Source of the DNA: VXNE01 sp965261535
GTDB lineage: Bacteria > Pseudomonadota > Gammaproteobacteria > Pseudomonadales > Azotimanducaceae
Assembly (NCBI GenBank): GCA_965261535.1
Contig: OZ253469.1
Span: 2,976,001-3,040,000, forward strand
Length of the DNA stretch: 64,000 nt
Reading direction: 5' to 3'
The stretch's first letter is position 1; every line of letters begins with the position of its first letter. This document shows positions 38,138 to 46,852 of the stretch, piece after piece. The notes under the pieces are model-generated. The model ran no database searches. It was given only the letters and a program-made list of their open reading frames with translations, and was not told the origin of the DNA. A program made the translations under genes and the position numbers.

Positions 38138-39060
38138 CGGCGCGAACCATCTGGCGCGACGGCGAGTTCATCGCCTGGGACGACGCGACCGTACACGTAT
38201 TGTCGCAGAGCCTGCAGCGGGGCTCGCTGGCGTTCGACTACCTCAGCGTCCATGCGGCCAGGCGCGGCATCGCCGTATTCCGCCTGCGCGATCACATCGA
38301 ACGCCTGGAGAAGACCTGCCGCATCGTCGGCCTCCCGCTCGATCACAGCGTCGACCTCCTGGTCGAAGCCTGCGCGGAAACGGTGCGTCGCAATCCGGGG
38401 GCGAAGTCGGTGAAAATCAGCGCGCTGATTCCTTCGATCGAGGTCGAGCTGGTTCCCCAGGATCCCCGCGTATCCGTCTTCATCGCCGCCTATGACGGCG
38501 ACCGCGATATCGCCGACAGGAACCGTGGCCAACCTCATCGCCGCACGGAACTTTCGTTGAAGATCGAACGCGACAAGCGCAGCCGGCGGGACGACATCAT
38601 TCCGCCCCAGGCAAAGGTCGCCGCCAACTACACGGCGGCCATGACCGCCAAGTGGCGGGCGCGACGGGAAGGTTTCGACGATGTCGTCCTGCTCGACGAG
38701 AACGGTTGCGTAACGGAGGCGCCGACGGCGAACCTGTTCCTCGCCGACGCCTCGGGCCGCCTTGCAACACCGCCGGCGAGCAAGGTGCTGCTCGGCATAA
38801 CGCGCGCGTCGATCATCGAACTCGCATCGATGATCGGCAGCCCCTGCGAAGAACGCGACATCTCGGTGGATGACCTGATGGACGCATCGGAAGTGTTTCT
38901 CACCGGCACCTCCCAAGGCGTGTGGCCGGCGCTCAGCATTGATGGGCGCGCCGTCGGCGACGGCCGCGTCGGCCCGATCACCGCACGGTTGCGGGTCCGG
39001 TACCGTGCCGTCGTGCGCGGCGAGGAATCGGCTTTCGAACACTGGCTGCACTACGTATAG
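38134..39060 (+). CDS. Class IV PLP aminotransferase (BCAT/D-amino acid type)
   Basis: 308 residues. The PLP Lys is in PPQAKVAANYTAAM and the conserved Glu in GCVTEAPTANLFL; ITRASIIELA supplies the phosphate-binding loop. These fit fold-type IV enzymes (branched-chain or D-amino acid aminotransferases, or 4-amino-4-deoxychorismate lyase). Four-base overlap with dgcA and the D-amino acid setting favour a D-amino acid or branched-chain donor role, but the substrate cannot be read from the sequence. Confidence 0.85.
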   Translation: MTARTIWRDGEFIAWDDATVHVLSQSLQRGSLAFDYLSVHAARRGIAVFRLRDHIERLEKTCRIVGLPLDHSVDLLVEACAETVRRNPGAKSVKISALIPSIEVELVPQDPRVSVFIAAYDGDRDIADRNRGQPHRRTELSLKIERDKRSRRDDIIPPQAKVAANYTAAMTAKWRARREGFDDVVLLDENGCVTEAPTANLFLADASGRLATPPASKVLLGITRASIIELASMIGSPCEERDISVDDLMDASEVFLTGTSQGVWPALSIDGRAVGDGRVGPITARLRVRYRAVVRGEESAFEHWLHYV

Positions 39061-39076
39061 CGGGCGAATTGTTCGA

Positions 39077-39093
39077 CGGGGGGCGGCCCCCCG
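39077..39093 (+). terminator. GC hairpin after dgc operon
   Basis: A CGGGGGG run followed by CCCCCCG 17 bp after the aminotransferase stop can form a strong hairpin, but no T-run follows. It may be a weak or Rho-assisted terminator. Confidence 0.35.
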
Positions 39094-39767
39094 CCAAACG
39101 TGAGACCACCGGCGACGGTGAGCGGACGCGATTCTGATAGGTCGAGTTTGGTGGCTGTGACCTGCACTGCGGAAGGAAAACAGCCATGAGAGGTCGACGA
39201 ATTCGAGGTCCGCAGGCGTGGCTGACAACGAGGCAGTGCTGCACTATGCCGGTCGCCCGGCGATGCCGACGAACTTGCGAGAGTAGCTAAGCGACTACGC
39301 CGGGAATTGCACAGGCCTCGAGGGTGACGACAAGAACTTCATCCGAGACTCAGTGTTCGACTTCGCTGTTGTCACTTGGCGAAGCGGATCTCCAAGCCTG
39401 ACCTCATCCGCTCGACTTTCGGTACGCGTGGTCACGACTGGGAATAGCGGGTTTTTGCGATGCGCAACCGAGTTGCGTGTACACTTAGGACCGCTTTGCA
39501 CGGGGGATGAAAGGATGGAGCTGCTGGACGCTGCAACGAGTCTCATCAGGGAGTTATCTGCCCTCGCCTACCGCACCACCCTGAAGACGACCACCTAATG
39601 GGTGATCGAACCGTAGTCGCGCGAATGTGGGGAACATGCTCTAGTCGTTACTGGTCACATAGTCATGGGACACTATGTCGCCGGTCAATTGAGGTTCATG
39701 CAACTGCCACAAGTCGACAGACTAAGTTACCTCCTGAAGCGAGTTCCTAGACCATCGGGCCTACGGA
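39094..39767. other. Gene-free stretch, start of lower-GC island
   Basis: No supported gene. GC content falls from about 39300 onward and stays lower to about 41300. A palindrome-like element-end sequence may lie at 39130-39290 but I could not match it to a known element. Confidence 0.35.
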
Positions 39768-41018
39768 ATGACCGCCGAAGTCGCACTCCTCAACAAGACA
39801 GCTGTTGCGCTAGCGGCCGATAGCGCGATGACACTCCCATCAGGCAAAATTTACCCCGCTCAGAAGCTCTTCGCACTGACAAAGCACCATCCGGTTGGAG
39901 TGATGGTCTACAACAACGCAAACTTCATGGGCGTTCCCTGGGAAACTCTAATAAAGATATACCGGCGGGCATTGGGGAAGAAGTCACACCCCACGGTCGA
40001 AAAGTATCTCGAGGATTTCCTCCGCTTCCTCACCATGCCACCTTTTGCGACGCCAGAGCATGAGTTGAGCAACATCGTGCAGATTGCACAGAGCCTCTTC
40101 CTCTACATTAGGAGGATGGCAACTTCGGCCTTTCAAAAAGACAGGCGAACGTCAAACCGCGCTCGTAATCAAATCCTCCAGGTGGGTATGAGCGGGATGT
40201 TGTCCCAGTTGGAGGAGGAGGATGATTCCCCGTCCATGGAAGGCGTAAATGTGAGGAGAGTCGTCTCCTCTTGCCGCCAAGAGGTAGACGCGTGTATTGA
40301 TCGTGTGTTCCTCGACTCCAAAATCACTCTGACGAACAAACGTCTGATGAAAAGGCTGGTTGAGCAGGCGATAAGGACCAGCGCCTCGACCAACCACCGG
40401 TCAGGAGTGGTCCTCGCGGGGTTCGGCGAAGACGAGGTCTTCCCAACCCTGTTCGAATTGTCGACCCTAGGTGTAGTCGGCGGGAAGGTAAACTACGATC
40501 TCCTCAACCACACGGACATAGCTCGAAACGGCATATCGGGCATAATCATGCCGTTTGCCCAGCGCGAGATGGTCAACCGATTCATGGAGGGGACCGACCC
40601 GTCTCTCGTTCAATACTTGAAGGATTCGATGGCGGAGACATCCCTTCAGCTGGCTATTGAGATACTGGACTCGATGAACGTTCAGTATTCCGATGCGCAA
40701 AAGCAGGGATTCCGTCTTGTGGCAGAGAAGCAGACCGAAAATTACCTTGAGGAGATGCGGAAGTTCCGGCAGGAGAGATTTGTTCAACCGATCATGGAGA
40801 TCGTTGAACAACTTCCAAAAGAGGAGCTTGCCGACATGGCTGAATCCCTCGTCAGTCTCACTGCTTTGAAGCGCCGGGTGTCTCCCGAGCTTGAGACGGT
40901 GGGCGGTCCAATCGACGTTGCCGTAATATCCAAGGGTGACGGTCTCATCTGGATTAGGCGAAAACACTATTTCGACGGTGCATTGAACCAGAGTCACATA
41001 GCCAGAAATTACCATTGA
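39768..41018 (+). CDS. Proteasome-type Ntn-hydrolase-like protein
   Basis: 416 residues. The first 60 residues (MTAEVALLNKTAVALAADSA... GKIYPAQKLFAL... VGVMVYNN) read like the N-terminus of HslV and proteasome beta subunits. After Met removal Thr would be residue 1, Asp (ALAADSA) falls at 17 and Lys (QKLFAL) near 32, matching the Thr1/Asp17/Lys33 set. The protein is much longer than HslV (about 175) and has a helical, charged extension with a mid-domain (QLEEEDDSPSMEG, MAETSLQLAIEIL) and a C-terminal strand (IDVAVISKGDGLIWIRR). Function is unknown. It is followed 13 bp later by a small acidic/basic gene, suggesting a pair. Confidence 0.65.
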   Translation: MTAEVALLNKTAVALAADSAMTLPSGKIYPAQKLFALTKHHPVGVMVYNNANFMGVPWETLIKIYRRALGKKSHPTVEKYLEDFLRFLTMPPFATPEHELSNIVQIAQSLFLYIRRMATSAFQKDRRTSNRARNQILQVGMSGMLSQLEEEDDSPSMEGVNVRRVVSSCRQEVDACIDRVFLDSKITLTNKRLMKRLVEQAIRTSASTNHRSGVVLAGFGEDEVFPTLFELSTLGVVGGKVNYDLLNHTDIARNGISGIIMPFAQREMVNRFMEGTDPSLVQYLKDSMAETSLQLAIEILDSMNVQYSDAQKQGFRLVAEKQTENYLEEMRKFRQERFVQPIMEIVEQLPKEELADMAESLVSLTALKRRVSPELETVGGPIDVAVISKGDGLIWIRRKHYFDGALNQSHIARNYH

Positions 41019-41031
41019 GAGTGAGGTTGCG

Positions 41032-41244
41032 ATGGTCAACGAAATCCAACGTTTAGGGATGAGGGACTCCGTCCAGTTCGACTTGCTGGATTTAGAGCAC
41101 GTCCAAGATCGGGAGGAAATAAGACAACGGGCGTTGCGGGATGCAACGAAGGCTACCGAGGCGATTCGACCGATGCTGAGACGGATGATGAGCAAGACGA
41201 TGGCACAACCTAACAAAAAGCGTGCGCAATCGACCCCAGCATAG
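41032..41244 (+). CDS. Small partner protein of Ntn-hydrolase-like gene
   Basis: 70 residues starting MVNEIQRLGMRDSVQFDLLD, mostly helical and highly charged (EHVQDREEIRQRALRDATKA). It follows the Ntn-hydrolase-like gene by 13 bp with a GAGGT ribosome site. There is no known domain. Order and spacing suggest one operon and possibly a substrate, adaptor or inhibitor. Confidence 0.5.
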   Translation: MVNEIQRLGMRDSVQFDLLDLEHVQDREEIRQRALRDATKATEAIRPMLRRMMSKTMAQPNKKRAQSTPA

Positions 41245-41827
41245 GATTTCCTCATGGCGTCCGCCTCGTACCAATCCTACTAGCGGGATCCTTCGTTTGC
41301 GCTAGGGTCCCTCGACCTTTATCTGGCCGGGCAGTCCCATGCGTAACCCGTTTTGCTTCGACGAAAAGTCGGATGCCTCTAGATTGCTTGCACGGTCCTT
41401 CTGCGTTCGCGCTTTGGCGCGCCCCGGACCGATAGATTTTTTCAATGGCCCAGCAAAAGCCGGCGATAGTTTCGTCGCGGTTCGGGGCCGCGATGGGCAC
41501 GAAATGTCGACGATGGCTCACGCGGTGAGTAGTTGGCGCGAGTATGCTGAGGACACCCGTCGCGATTGGGCGAGAATGGCTGCTCGTCACGCCCCGTAGG
41601 AGAGATTGGGACTAGCTCTTGACCGTCTTCTAACCCGACGATACTCGCCTGAGGTCAGTGAGCAACGCGCGATTTCGCGGCAAGTGAGAGTGCCATGGGC
41701 AAGCTGTACTGGGGCGTGCGACAGTTGCAGAAGAGCCCGCACGCGTTTTGTTCGGCATCCGGCGGGAACAGGGCACACTAGAGACCGAGCCGAGAGGGGC
41801 CGACTTTAGGCATCTTGATCGATTAGT
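41245..41827. other. Gene-free stretch
   Basis: Short open frames on both strands (for example 41339-41599 plus) show no recognisable family and no clear ribosome site. I report nothing firm here. Confidence 0.35.
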
Positions 41828-42286
41828 TCAGTCGAGGCGTATTTCAGTGCCCGGAGTTAACGTGCCACCTTCTATGACGCAGGCGCGCAACCCACCGCGG
41901 TAGGCGAGCGCCCTGACGATGGCCGGCGCGGGTACCGAAGCTGTTGCCAGCCGTCTGCCGAGGCTCGCGCATGGATCGCAGGGCTCAATGCCGTCGAGTA
42001 GCACGTTTCCGATGAAGAAACGCTTGCCGACCAGGGAATTGAGGTCGATGCCCTGGGTAACGATGTTGCGGCGCGTTTCGGCCGCCTTGATGGCGAGACC
42101 GGTGTTCTCATTCAGTGACGCGACGGTCTCCGCTTCGATGAGCGTCACCTCGCTGGCGGGCACGCCGCTCGGCCGGTCATGATGGTGGTCGCCCTCGATG
42201 CCGCGACCGGGAACCAGCGTCGCGCGATCCAGCGCGACGTGCGACCCTCCGCGTTGCGGGGCGACCTGGACAGCGACCACTTTCAT
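41828..42286 (-). CDS. MOSC domain protein
   Basis: 152 residues, a stand-alone MOSC domain: ATLVPGRGIEGDHHHD near the N-terminus, NENTGLAIKAAETRRNIVTQGIDLNSLVGKRFFIG centrally and a Cys in EPCDPCASLG near the C-terminus. MOSC proteins bind molybdenum cofactor and sulfur; the target enzyme is unknown. It lies 14 bp from the LRAT gene on the same strand. Confidence 0.9.
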   Translation of the reverse strand: MKVVAVQVAPQRGGSHVALDRATLVPGRGIEGDHHHDRPSGVPASEVTLIEAETVASLNENTGLAIKAAETRRNIVTQGIDLNSLVGKRFFIGNVLLDGIEPCDPCASLGRRLATASVPAPAIVRALAYRGGLRACVIEGGTLTPGTEIRLD

Positions 42287-42299
42287 TGCGAAACACCCA

Positions 42300-42755
42300 T
42301 TACCTGGGTTTCCGAAGTTTCCGGCACAAGGCGCATCTGATTGCGGCCGCCGCGACCGGATGCCGTGTTGCGGCCATCACCACACCGCCGACGACGAGTC
42401 CCGCGGCGACCGCCAATAGCTGTGGGCTGGTGGCATTGCCGGTAGTCGCGCGCGTCACCGTATGTTCGCAGTTGTTCCTGAACAGGTTGTACCGCTGGGG
42501 ATGCTCGCCTTGGGCCGCGTGCTCTGCGTGGTGCAGCGCCCGCGCGCGCTGCGTCTCGCCGAGTCGCCGCGCGCGCACAGTCTTGCCGCGCCGAAAGTCC
42601 TCCATGGAGGAAACGTGTTCGCCGCGCCGGGGCGTGTTGTGCAGGACGCGGTCGCCGCCAAGCAGAATGCCCTGGTGCATGACCGGCCCCTTGCGCCGGA
42701 GGACGATATCGCCCGGGAAATAATCTGTCACCGACCCTGACCCGCCATCGAACAT
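42300..42755 (-). CDS. LRAT/H-rev107-type papain-fold protein
   Basis: 151 residues. His in VMHQGILLGGDRVLHN and Cys in LFRNNCEHTVTRA are the catalytic pair of the LRAT/NlpC-P60 fold. A C-terminal hydrophobic helix (LLAVAAGLVVGGVVMAA) may anchor it in a membrane. These enzymes act as thiol acyltransferases, peptidases or phospholipases. It is followed by a MOSC gene and preceded by a cytochrome c gene on the same strand. Confidence 0.85.
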   Translation of the reverse strand: MFDGGSGSVTDYFPGDIVLRRKGPVMHQGILLGGDRVLHNTPRRGEHVSSMEDFRRGKTVRARRLGETQRARALHHAEHAAQGEHPQRYNLFRNNCEHTVTRATTGNATSPQLLAVAAGLVVGGVVMAATRHPVAAAAIRCALCRKLRKPR

Positions 42756-42773
42756 TGCGCCGTCGACGATAAC

Positions 42774-43112
42774 CTATTCGTCGGTCGTGATCGACACGAT
42801 GTAGTCGATGGTCTCGAGAAGCTCCTCCTCCGTGCACGTATTGCACAGCCCCTTGGGGGGCATGCCCGGCGGCATACCCTGGACAACGGACTTGAGCAAC
42901 GCTTCCCGGCCCCGGGCGAGGCGCGGCGTCCAGGCTTCCTTGTCGTCGAGCGCCGGGGCTCCAGCCACGCCGCTGGCGTGGCACGTAAAGCAGTAGCGTT
43001 CGTATGTCTGCTTGCCCGGATGTTGGGTGGATTCGCCTTGATCGCATGCCGCAAGCAACCCAGCGAGTGCGATGGCGACGCACTGAATGGCTGTCGGGGC
43101 CTGCGCTCGCAT
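42774..43112 (-). CDS. Cytochrome c5-like lipoprotein
   Basis: 112 residues from the ATG at 43112 (AGGAGG 6 bp upstream on the minus strand). A lipobox-like signal (ALAGLLAAC) ends at Cys 22. CFTCH binds one haem c and a Met in GMPPGMPPKG may be the sixth ligand. NTCTEEELLETIDYIV resembles the c5 C-terminus. It is probably a small electron carrier in the periplasm. Confidence 0.88.
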   Translation of the reverse strand: MRAQAPTAIQCVAIALAGLLAACDQGESTQHPGKQTYERYCFTCHASGVAGAPALDDKEAWTPRLARGREALLKSVVQGMPPGMPPKGLCNTCTEEELLETIDYIVSITTDE

Positions 43113-43242
43113 GGCTTTCCTCCTGAGTACGGGATGTGCGGACCATATCGACTTGATATAGGCCTGTCTAACGCGCGGACTGCGGCGAAGCTCGGCGCAT
43201 GGCCAGCAAATTCGTTGGCAACCGCACCCGCGGAACAATATC

Positions 43243-43297
43243 CAACCGAATGGTTGAGTATTGGTGCGGAGGTGGATACACTCAACCATATGGTTGA
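43243..43297 (+). promoter_or_regulatory. ArsR-type operator pair upstream of regulator gene
   Basis: CAACCGAATGGTTG (43243-43256) and CAACCATATGGTTG (43283-43296) are near-identical palindromes 26 bp apart; the second extends to TCAACCATATGGTTGA and overlaps the start codon. They are likely autoregulatory binding sites for the ArsR protein and lie in the divergent region shared with the cytochrome gene. Confidence 0.65.
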
Positions 43298-43625
43298 ACA
43301 AAGTCTCGATCATATCTTCCGGGCACTTGCCGACCCCACTCGCCGGGCCATCCTCGATCGACTGGCAGTGGGGGAAGCCACCGTCGGCCATCTCTCCGAG
43401 CCTTTTCCGATTTCTTTCGCAGCGGTATCGAAACACCTCGGCGTACTTGAGCGCGCCGGTCTCGTAACGCGCGAAGCGCGGGGACGGGAACGAATGTGCC
43501 GGATCAATCCGGCCGCGCTTAAGGACGCCCATGCCTGGCTCGAAATCCACGAGCGCTTCTGGGCGGATCGCCTGGATGCGCTCGATCAACTGGTCGAGAC
43601 CAGCTCCGGCACGACCCACCGATGA
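43290..43625 (+). CDS. ArsR-family winged-helix regulator
   Basis: 111 residues from ATG 43290. The helix-turn-helix is typical (IFRALADPTRRAILDRLAVGE, ISFAAVSKHLGVLERAGLVTREARGRERMCR). No metal-binding Cys pattern is seen. ArsR genes followed directly by an AHSA1/SRPBCC gene form a common pair, with the regulator controlling both. The stop overlaps the ATG of the next gene (ATGA). Confidence 0.9.
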   Translation: MVEQSLDHIFRALADPTRRAILDRLAVGEATVGHLSEPFPISFAAVSKHLGVLERAGLVTREARGRERMCRINPAALKDAHAWLEIHERFWADRLDALDQLVETSSGTTHR

Positions 43626-44131
43626 CAGATCTCCAAAAAGCTGAACGAACCGACGGACAGACCAAATCGGGAGGCGGTGATATGGCAGGGCACCAGCCGG
43701 ACGAAAGGGGGATTTACCTGACCCTCCATCGCACCATTAATGCACCGGTCGAGACGGTCTACGCCGCATGGACCGACCCGGAGCTGCTGCGCCGATGGTT
43801 CGCGCCCGGTGATGCCGCGGTTGCACGCGTGGTTGCCGAGGTCGCGGTCGGAGGGGAGTTTCTCATCGAGATGCGCGGGACCCAGGGAGAGAAATGGGTC
43901 GTGCGCGGACCGTATCGGGAAGTCGTGCCGAACGGTCGCCTGGTACACACCTGGTGCTGGGAGGGCAGCGACGTTGAATCGCTGGTCACCGTCGAGTTCG
44001 AACCGGGGTCGGCTGGTACGACCCGCCTGACTGTGACGCATTCCCGATTTGCGCTGACCGAGACGCGCGACAACCATGAGCTTGGTTGGGTCGGTTGCCT
44101 CGCCAAGCTTCAGGCCTTGTACGCCGGCTAG
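43622..44131 (+). CDS. SRPBCC/AHSA1-family protein
   Basis: 169 residues. The START-like fold is shown by LHRTINAPVETVYAAWTDPELLRRWF, GGEFLIEMRG, VPNGRLVHTWCWEG and the C-terminal helix HELGWVGCLAKLQALY. Such proteins bind hydrophobic ligands. Co-translated with the ArsR gene. The first 30 residues before the fold are low-complexity, so a Met at residue 21 (MAGHQPD) is an alternative start. Confidence 0.88.
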   Translation: MTDLQKAERTDGQTKSGGGDMAGHQPDERGIYLTLHRTINAPVETVYAAWTDPELLRRWFAPGDAAVARVVAEVAVGGEFLIEMRGTQGEKWVVRGPYREVVPNGRLVHTWCWEGSDVESLVTVEFEPGSAGTTRLTVTHSRFALTETRDNHELGWVGCLAKLQALYAG

Positions 44132-44147
44132 GAAGGGAAAGAACATC

Positions 44148-44458
44148 ATGTGCGACGCTGTGCTGATCGACCGGATACGCTCGATTCTCTCCCGGCGAGA
44201 GGGGTACTCGGAGCGCAGGATGTTCGGCACCGCCTGCTTCATGATCAACGGCAACATGTGTGTTGGAACCTGGAACGGCTCGACAAGAAAGACCACGACG
44301 ACACGCTGGCAGCGCCGCACACCAGACCGGCTGACATGAATGGCCGGGTCATGAGGGGATGGGCGCTCGTCGAGCCGGCGGGTATCGAATCGAACCACTA
44401 CCTGACGGGGTGGGTGGACAGGGCCGTGAACTTTGCCGGCTCCCTTCCGGCAAAGTAG
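44148..44458 (+). pseudogene. TfoX N-domain-like protein, frameshifted
   Basis: The first 45 codons (MCDAVLIDRIRSILSRREGYSERRMFGTACFMIN...GTWNG) and the last 60 (LDKKDHDDTLAAPHTRPADM... AVNFAGSLPAK) belong to one TfoX N-terminal domain but lie in different frames. A few codons near 44285 (the segment before LDKKD) are missing. The stretch is followed by a stop at 44456-44458. It is small and probably non-functional. Confidence 0.75.
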
Positions 44459-44639
44459 CAAACCCCCGAGTCCGCGGTGCAATCTGGCGGAAGAAGCCCC
44501 GAAAAGCTGGTGACGGCGCTCCGAGATTGTATGAATCGGACGTAAAGAGCCGGTTGCCCACTAGCCCCGGAACCAATTCCGTGGTTCCAACGCCCCGACT
44601 TTCGCTATAGTCGCCCGCTTGACTGGCAGGGGATCAACC

Positions 44640-46001
44640 ATGAACGACTACAAGGTCGCGGACGTCAGCTTGGCGGAGTTCGGGCGCAGGGAGATCTCCC
44701 TGGCGGAAGCCGAGATGCCCGCCCTGATGGCCTTGCGCAGAAGGTACCGGAACAGTGCGCCGCTGGCGGGGGCGAGGATCATCGGCTGCATCCACATGAC
44801 GGTGCAGACCGCCGTCCTGATCGAGACCCTCATAGCTCTCGGTGCCGAAGTGCGCTGGTCGTCATGCAACATCTTCTCGACGCAGGATCATGCCGCCGCG
44901 GCGATGGCGACCGCCGGCGTACCGGTGTTCGCGTGGAAGGGAGAGACCGAGCAGGAATACGCGTGGTGCATCGAACGGACGATCTGCAAGGACGGGAATC
45001 CCTGGAACGCGAACCTGCTGCTCGACGACGGCGGCGACCTGACGCAAATGGTGCATGAGAAATACCCCGCCATGCTGGACTCGATCCACGGCGTAAGCGA
45101 AGAAACGACCACCGGCGTGCATCGTCTTTACGAGATGCTGGAGAAAAACACGCTCGAGGTTCCCGCGGTCAACGTCAACGACGCCGTGACGAAGTCGAAA
45201 AACGATAACCGCTATGGCTGTCGACACGGCCTGAACGATGCGATCAAGCGCGCCACCGACATGCTCATGGCGGGCAAACGCGCCCTCGTGCTGGGCTACG
45301 GCGATGTCGGCAAGGGATCGGCGCAGAGCTTGCGCCAGGAAGGCATGATCGTCCGCGTGGCCGAGATCGACCCGATCTGCGCGATGCAGGCGTGTCTCGA
45401 CGGCTACGAGGTCGTTTCTCCCTATGCCGGCGGCAACAACACGGGATGGATCGAGGATATCGACCTGCACTTGCTCCAACAGACGGATCTCCTGGTCACC
45501 TGCACCGGCAACACGGGCGTCTGCGACTCGGCCATGTTGCGGACGATCAAACGCGGCGCTGTCGTCTGCAATATCGGCCATTTCGACAACGAAATCGACA
45601 CGGCTTACATGCGCGAACAGTGGCGTTGGCAGGAGGTAAAGAGCCAGGTGCACCAGGTATTCCGCAGTGGTGACCCGAACGACTACCTCATCCTGTTGTC
45701 CGAGGGCCGCCTGGTGAATCTCGGCAACGCGATGGGGCATCCGTCGCGGGTGATGGATGGCTCATTCGCCAACCAGGTCCTCGCGCAGATGCACATCTAC
45801 GAGCAGCGGTGGGCGGATCAGCCGCTGGCCCAACGCGCGCCAGTAGCAATCGAGGTGCTGCCGAAGAAGCTCGACGAGGAGGTGGCGCGGTTGATGGTGG
45901 AAGGTTTTGGCGGTGTGGTCACGACGTTGACGGACGCGCAGGCCGCCTACATCAACGTCGACAGGGAAGGCCCGTTCAAGCAGGAGTTCTACAGGTATTG
46001 A
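44640..46001 (+). CDS. ahcY: Adenosylhomocysteinase
   Basis: 453 residues from ATG 44640 (an AGGGG 8 bp upstream). It hydrolyses S-adenosylhomocysteine to adenosine and homocysteine, keeping methylation cycles running in the cytoplasm. Seen: substrate domain (GCIHMTVQTAVLIETL, SSCNIFSTQDHAAAA), VNDAVTKSKNDNRYGCRHG, the NAD-binding VLGYGDVGKGSAQSLR and the C-terminal dimer tail ending FKQEFYRY. It is essentially complete. Confidence 0.97.
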   Translation: MNDYKVADVSLAEFGRREISLAEAEMPALMALRRRYRNSAPLAGARIIGCIHMTVQTAVLIETLIALGAEVRWSSCNIFSTQDHAAAAMATAGVPVFAWKGETEQEYAWCIERTICKDGNPWNANLLLDDGGDLTQMVHEKYPAMLDSIHGVSEETTTGVHRLYEMLEKNTLEVPAVNVNDAVTKSKNDNRYGCRHGLNDAIKRATDMLMAGKRALVLGYGDVGKGSAQSLRQEGMIVRVAEIDPICAMQACLDGYEVVSPYAGGNNTGWIEDIDLHLLQQTDLLVTCTGNTGVCDSAMLRTIKRGAVVCNIGHFDNEIDTAYMREQWRWQEVKSQVHQVFRSGDPNDYLILLSEGRLVNLGNAMGHPSRVMDGSFANQVLAQMHIYEQRWADQPLAQRAPVAIEVLPKKLDEEVARLMVEGFGGVVTTLTDAQAAYINVDREGPFKQEFYRY

Positions 46002-46103
46002 TCGGGCACACACCGTAGCTGGCGCGACAGCGCCAGATGGGTTTGTCTCGGCGATACGCGAACTGGCGGGAGGCACCTCGAATGCCGTCCCACCGCCCCG
46101 AAT

Positions 46104-46325
46104 TCAGCTCTGCTGCAGTTCCCCGACGAGCTTGTCTTCGTCCGGAAACTCGCCCGTCTCGTGTTTCGAATAGACCAGCGCGCCGTCCACGTTGACGTCG
46201 AAAATGCCGCCGGCCCCTTCTATCAGGAACGCCTCGTCACCGAATGCTTTTTTTAATTTGGCAGCCAAACTGACCGCTTTGGGCTGGTAGCCTCAGGAAG
46301 TGCAGTAGGTAATGTTGATGTCCAA
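46104..46325 (-). CDS. SelW-like (Rdx family) selenoprotein
   Basis: 74 codons ending TGA at 46104-46106. Codon 11 is an in-frame TGA (46293-46295) within TYC-T-S-U-GYQPKAVSLAAK, the CxxU redox motif of SelT/SelW/SelH proteins. The remainder (LIEGAGGIFDVNVDGALVYS, GEFPDEDKLVGEL) is a thioredoxin-like Rdx fold. The best start is TTG 46325 (GAGG upstream); no ATG lies between an upstream TAG and the motif. A bacterial SECIS-type hairpin follows the TGA (46262-46286). Ordinary ORF finders see only two broken pieces. Sec function would require selABCD elsewhere in the genome. Confidence 0.85.
46262..46286 (-). promoter_or_regulatory. Bacterial SECIS-like hairpin of selW-like gene
   Basis: Starting 7 nt after the UGA, the RNA strands CAGCC(C)AAA and UUUGGCUG pair with one bulged C, closing an 8-nt loop GCGGUCAG that contains the GGU motif SelB recognises. 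Position and geometry fit bacterial SECIS elements. Confidence 0.75.
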
Positions 46326-46609
46326 CGCCTTGTCCTCGCGTGTGGAAGTTCCCGACTAAACTAACACTAGTCAGCCGCCGAATCGACCTTGGGCTGCTTG
46401 CATCACCCGCGCGCTGGTGCGTTGTCCGGTGCGGATATCGACAGGCGCGGCAATCCCTGGTCCGCGTGGGCCGAAACGGTGCGCTCAAGGCGCGTCCAGC
46501 GTATCGAAATATTGGCGAAGAACTTACGCCAAACGGTGGCGACGTCCGCTACGCGAGCTTTCCGTCAAAGCGGACAATCCTGATTCCATTTATTGAACAG
46601 GAGTTGGCA

Positions 46610-46774
46610 ATGTACGAGCTAACAGAAGGTCAGGTACTGGAAGTCGGCGGCGGTGGGCCGGATAGCAGCGGTCGTTCCGTGGTGGGTGAGATCCATCCGC
46701 CGGGCGCATGGTTGGACATCAATTCCGGGCCGGTGAAGGAAGTGCAGCCGGGTATTTGGATCCGGGTGCTGTGA
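46610..46774 (+). CDS. Small peptide with double-glycine-type leader (1)
   Basis: 54 residues from ATG 46610 (AGGAG 7 bp upstream). The first 15 residues MYELTEGQVLEVGGG look like a double-glycine leader (LTxxQVxEVGGG). The core is PDSSGRSVVGEIHPPGAWLD... ending GIWIRVL. It is the first of two such genes in tandem. No transporter or peptidase is in the window. It may be a microcin/bacteriocin-like or modified peptide precursor. Confidence 0.6.
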   Translation: MYELTEGQVLEVGGGGPDSSGRSVVGEIHPPGAWLDINSGPVKEVQPGIWIRVL

Positions 46775-46852
46775 ACCTGAGCGAAAGCGTCATCAACGGG
46801 GTTGCTGCCTGCCAGCAAGCCCCAACCTTCAACCATTTCACGGGAGTCAATT

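Noticed and set aside
44459..44639. Possible SAH riboswitch upstream of ahcY
   Set aside because: An ACGGCGCTC-like piece occurs, but I could not form the P1 helix or find the conserved 5' half.
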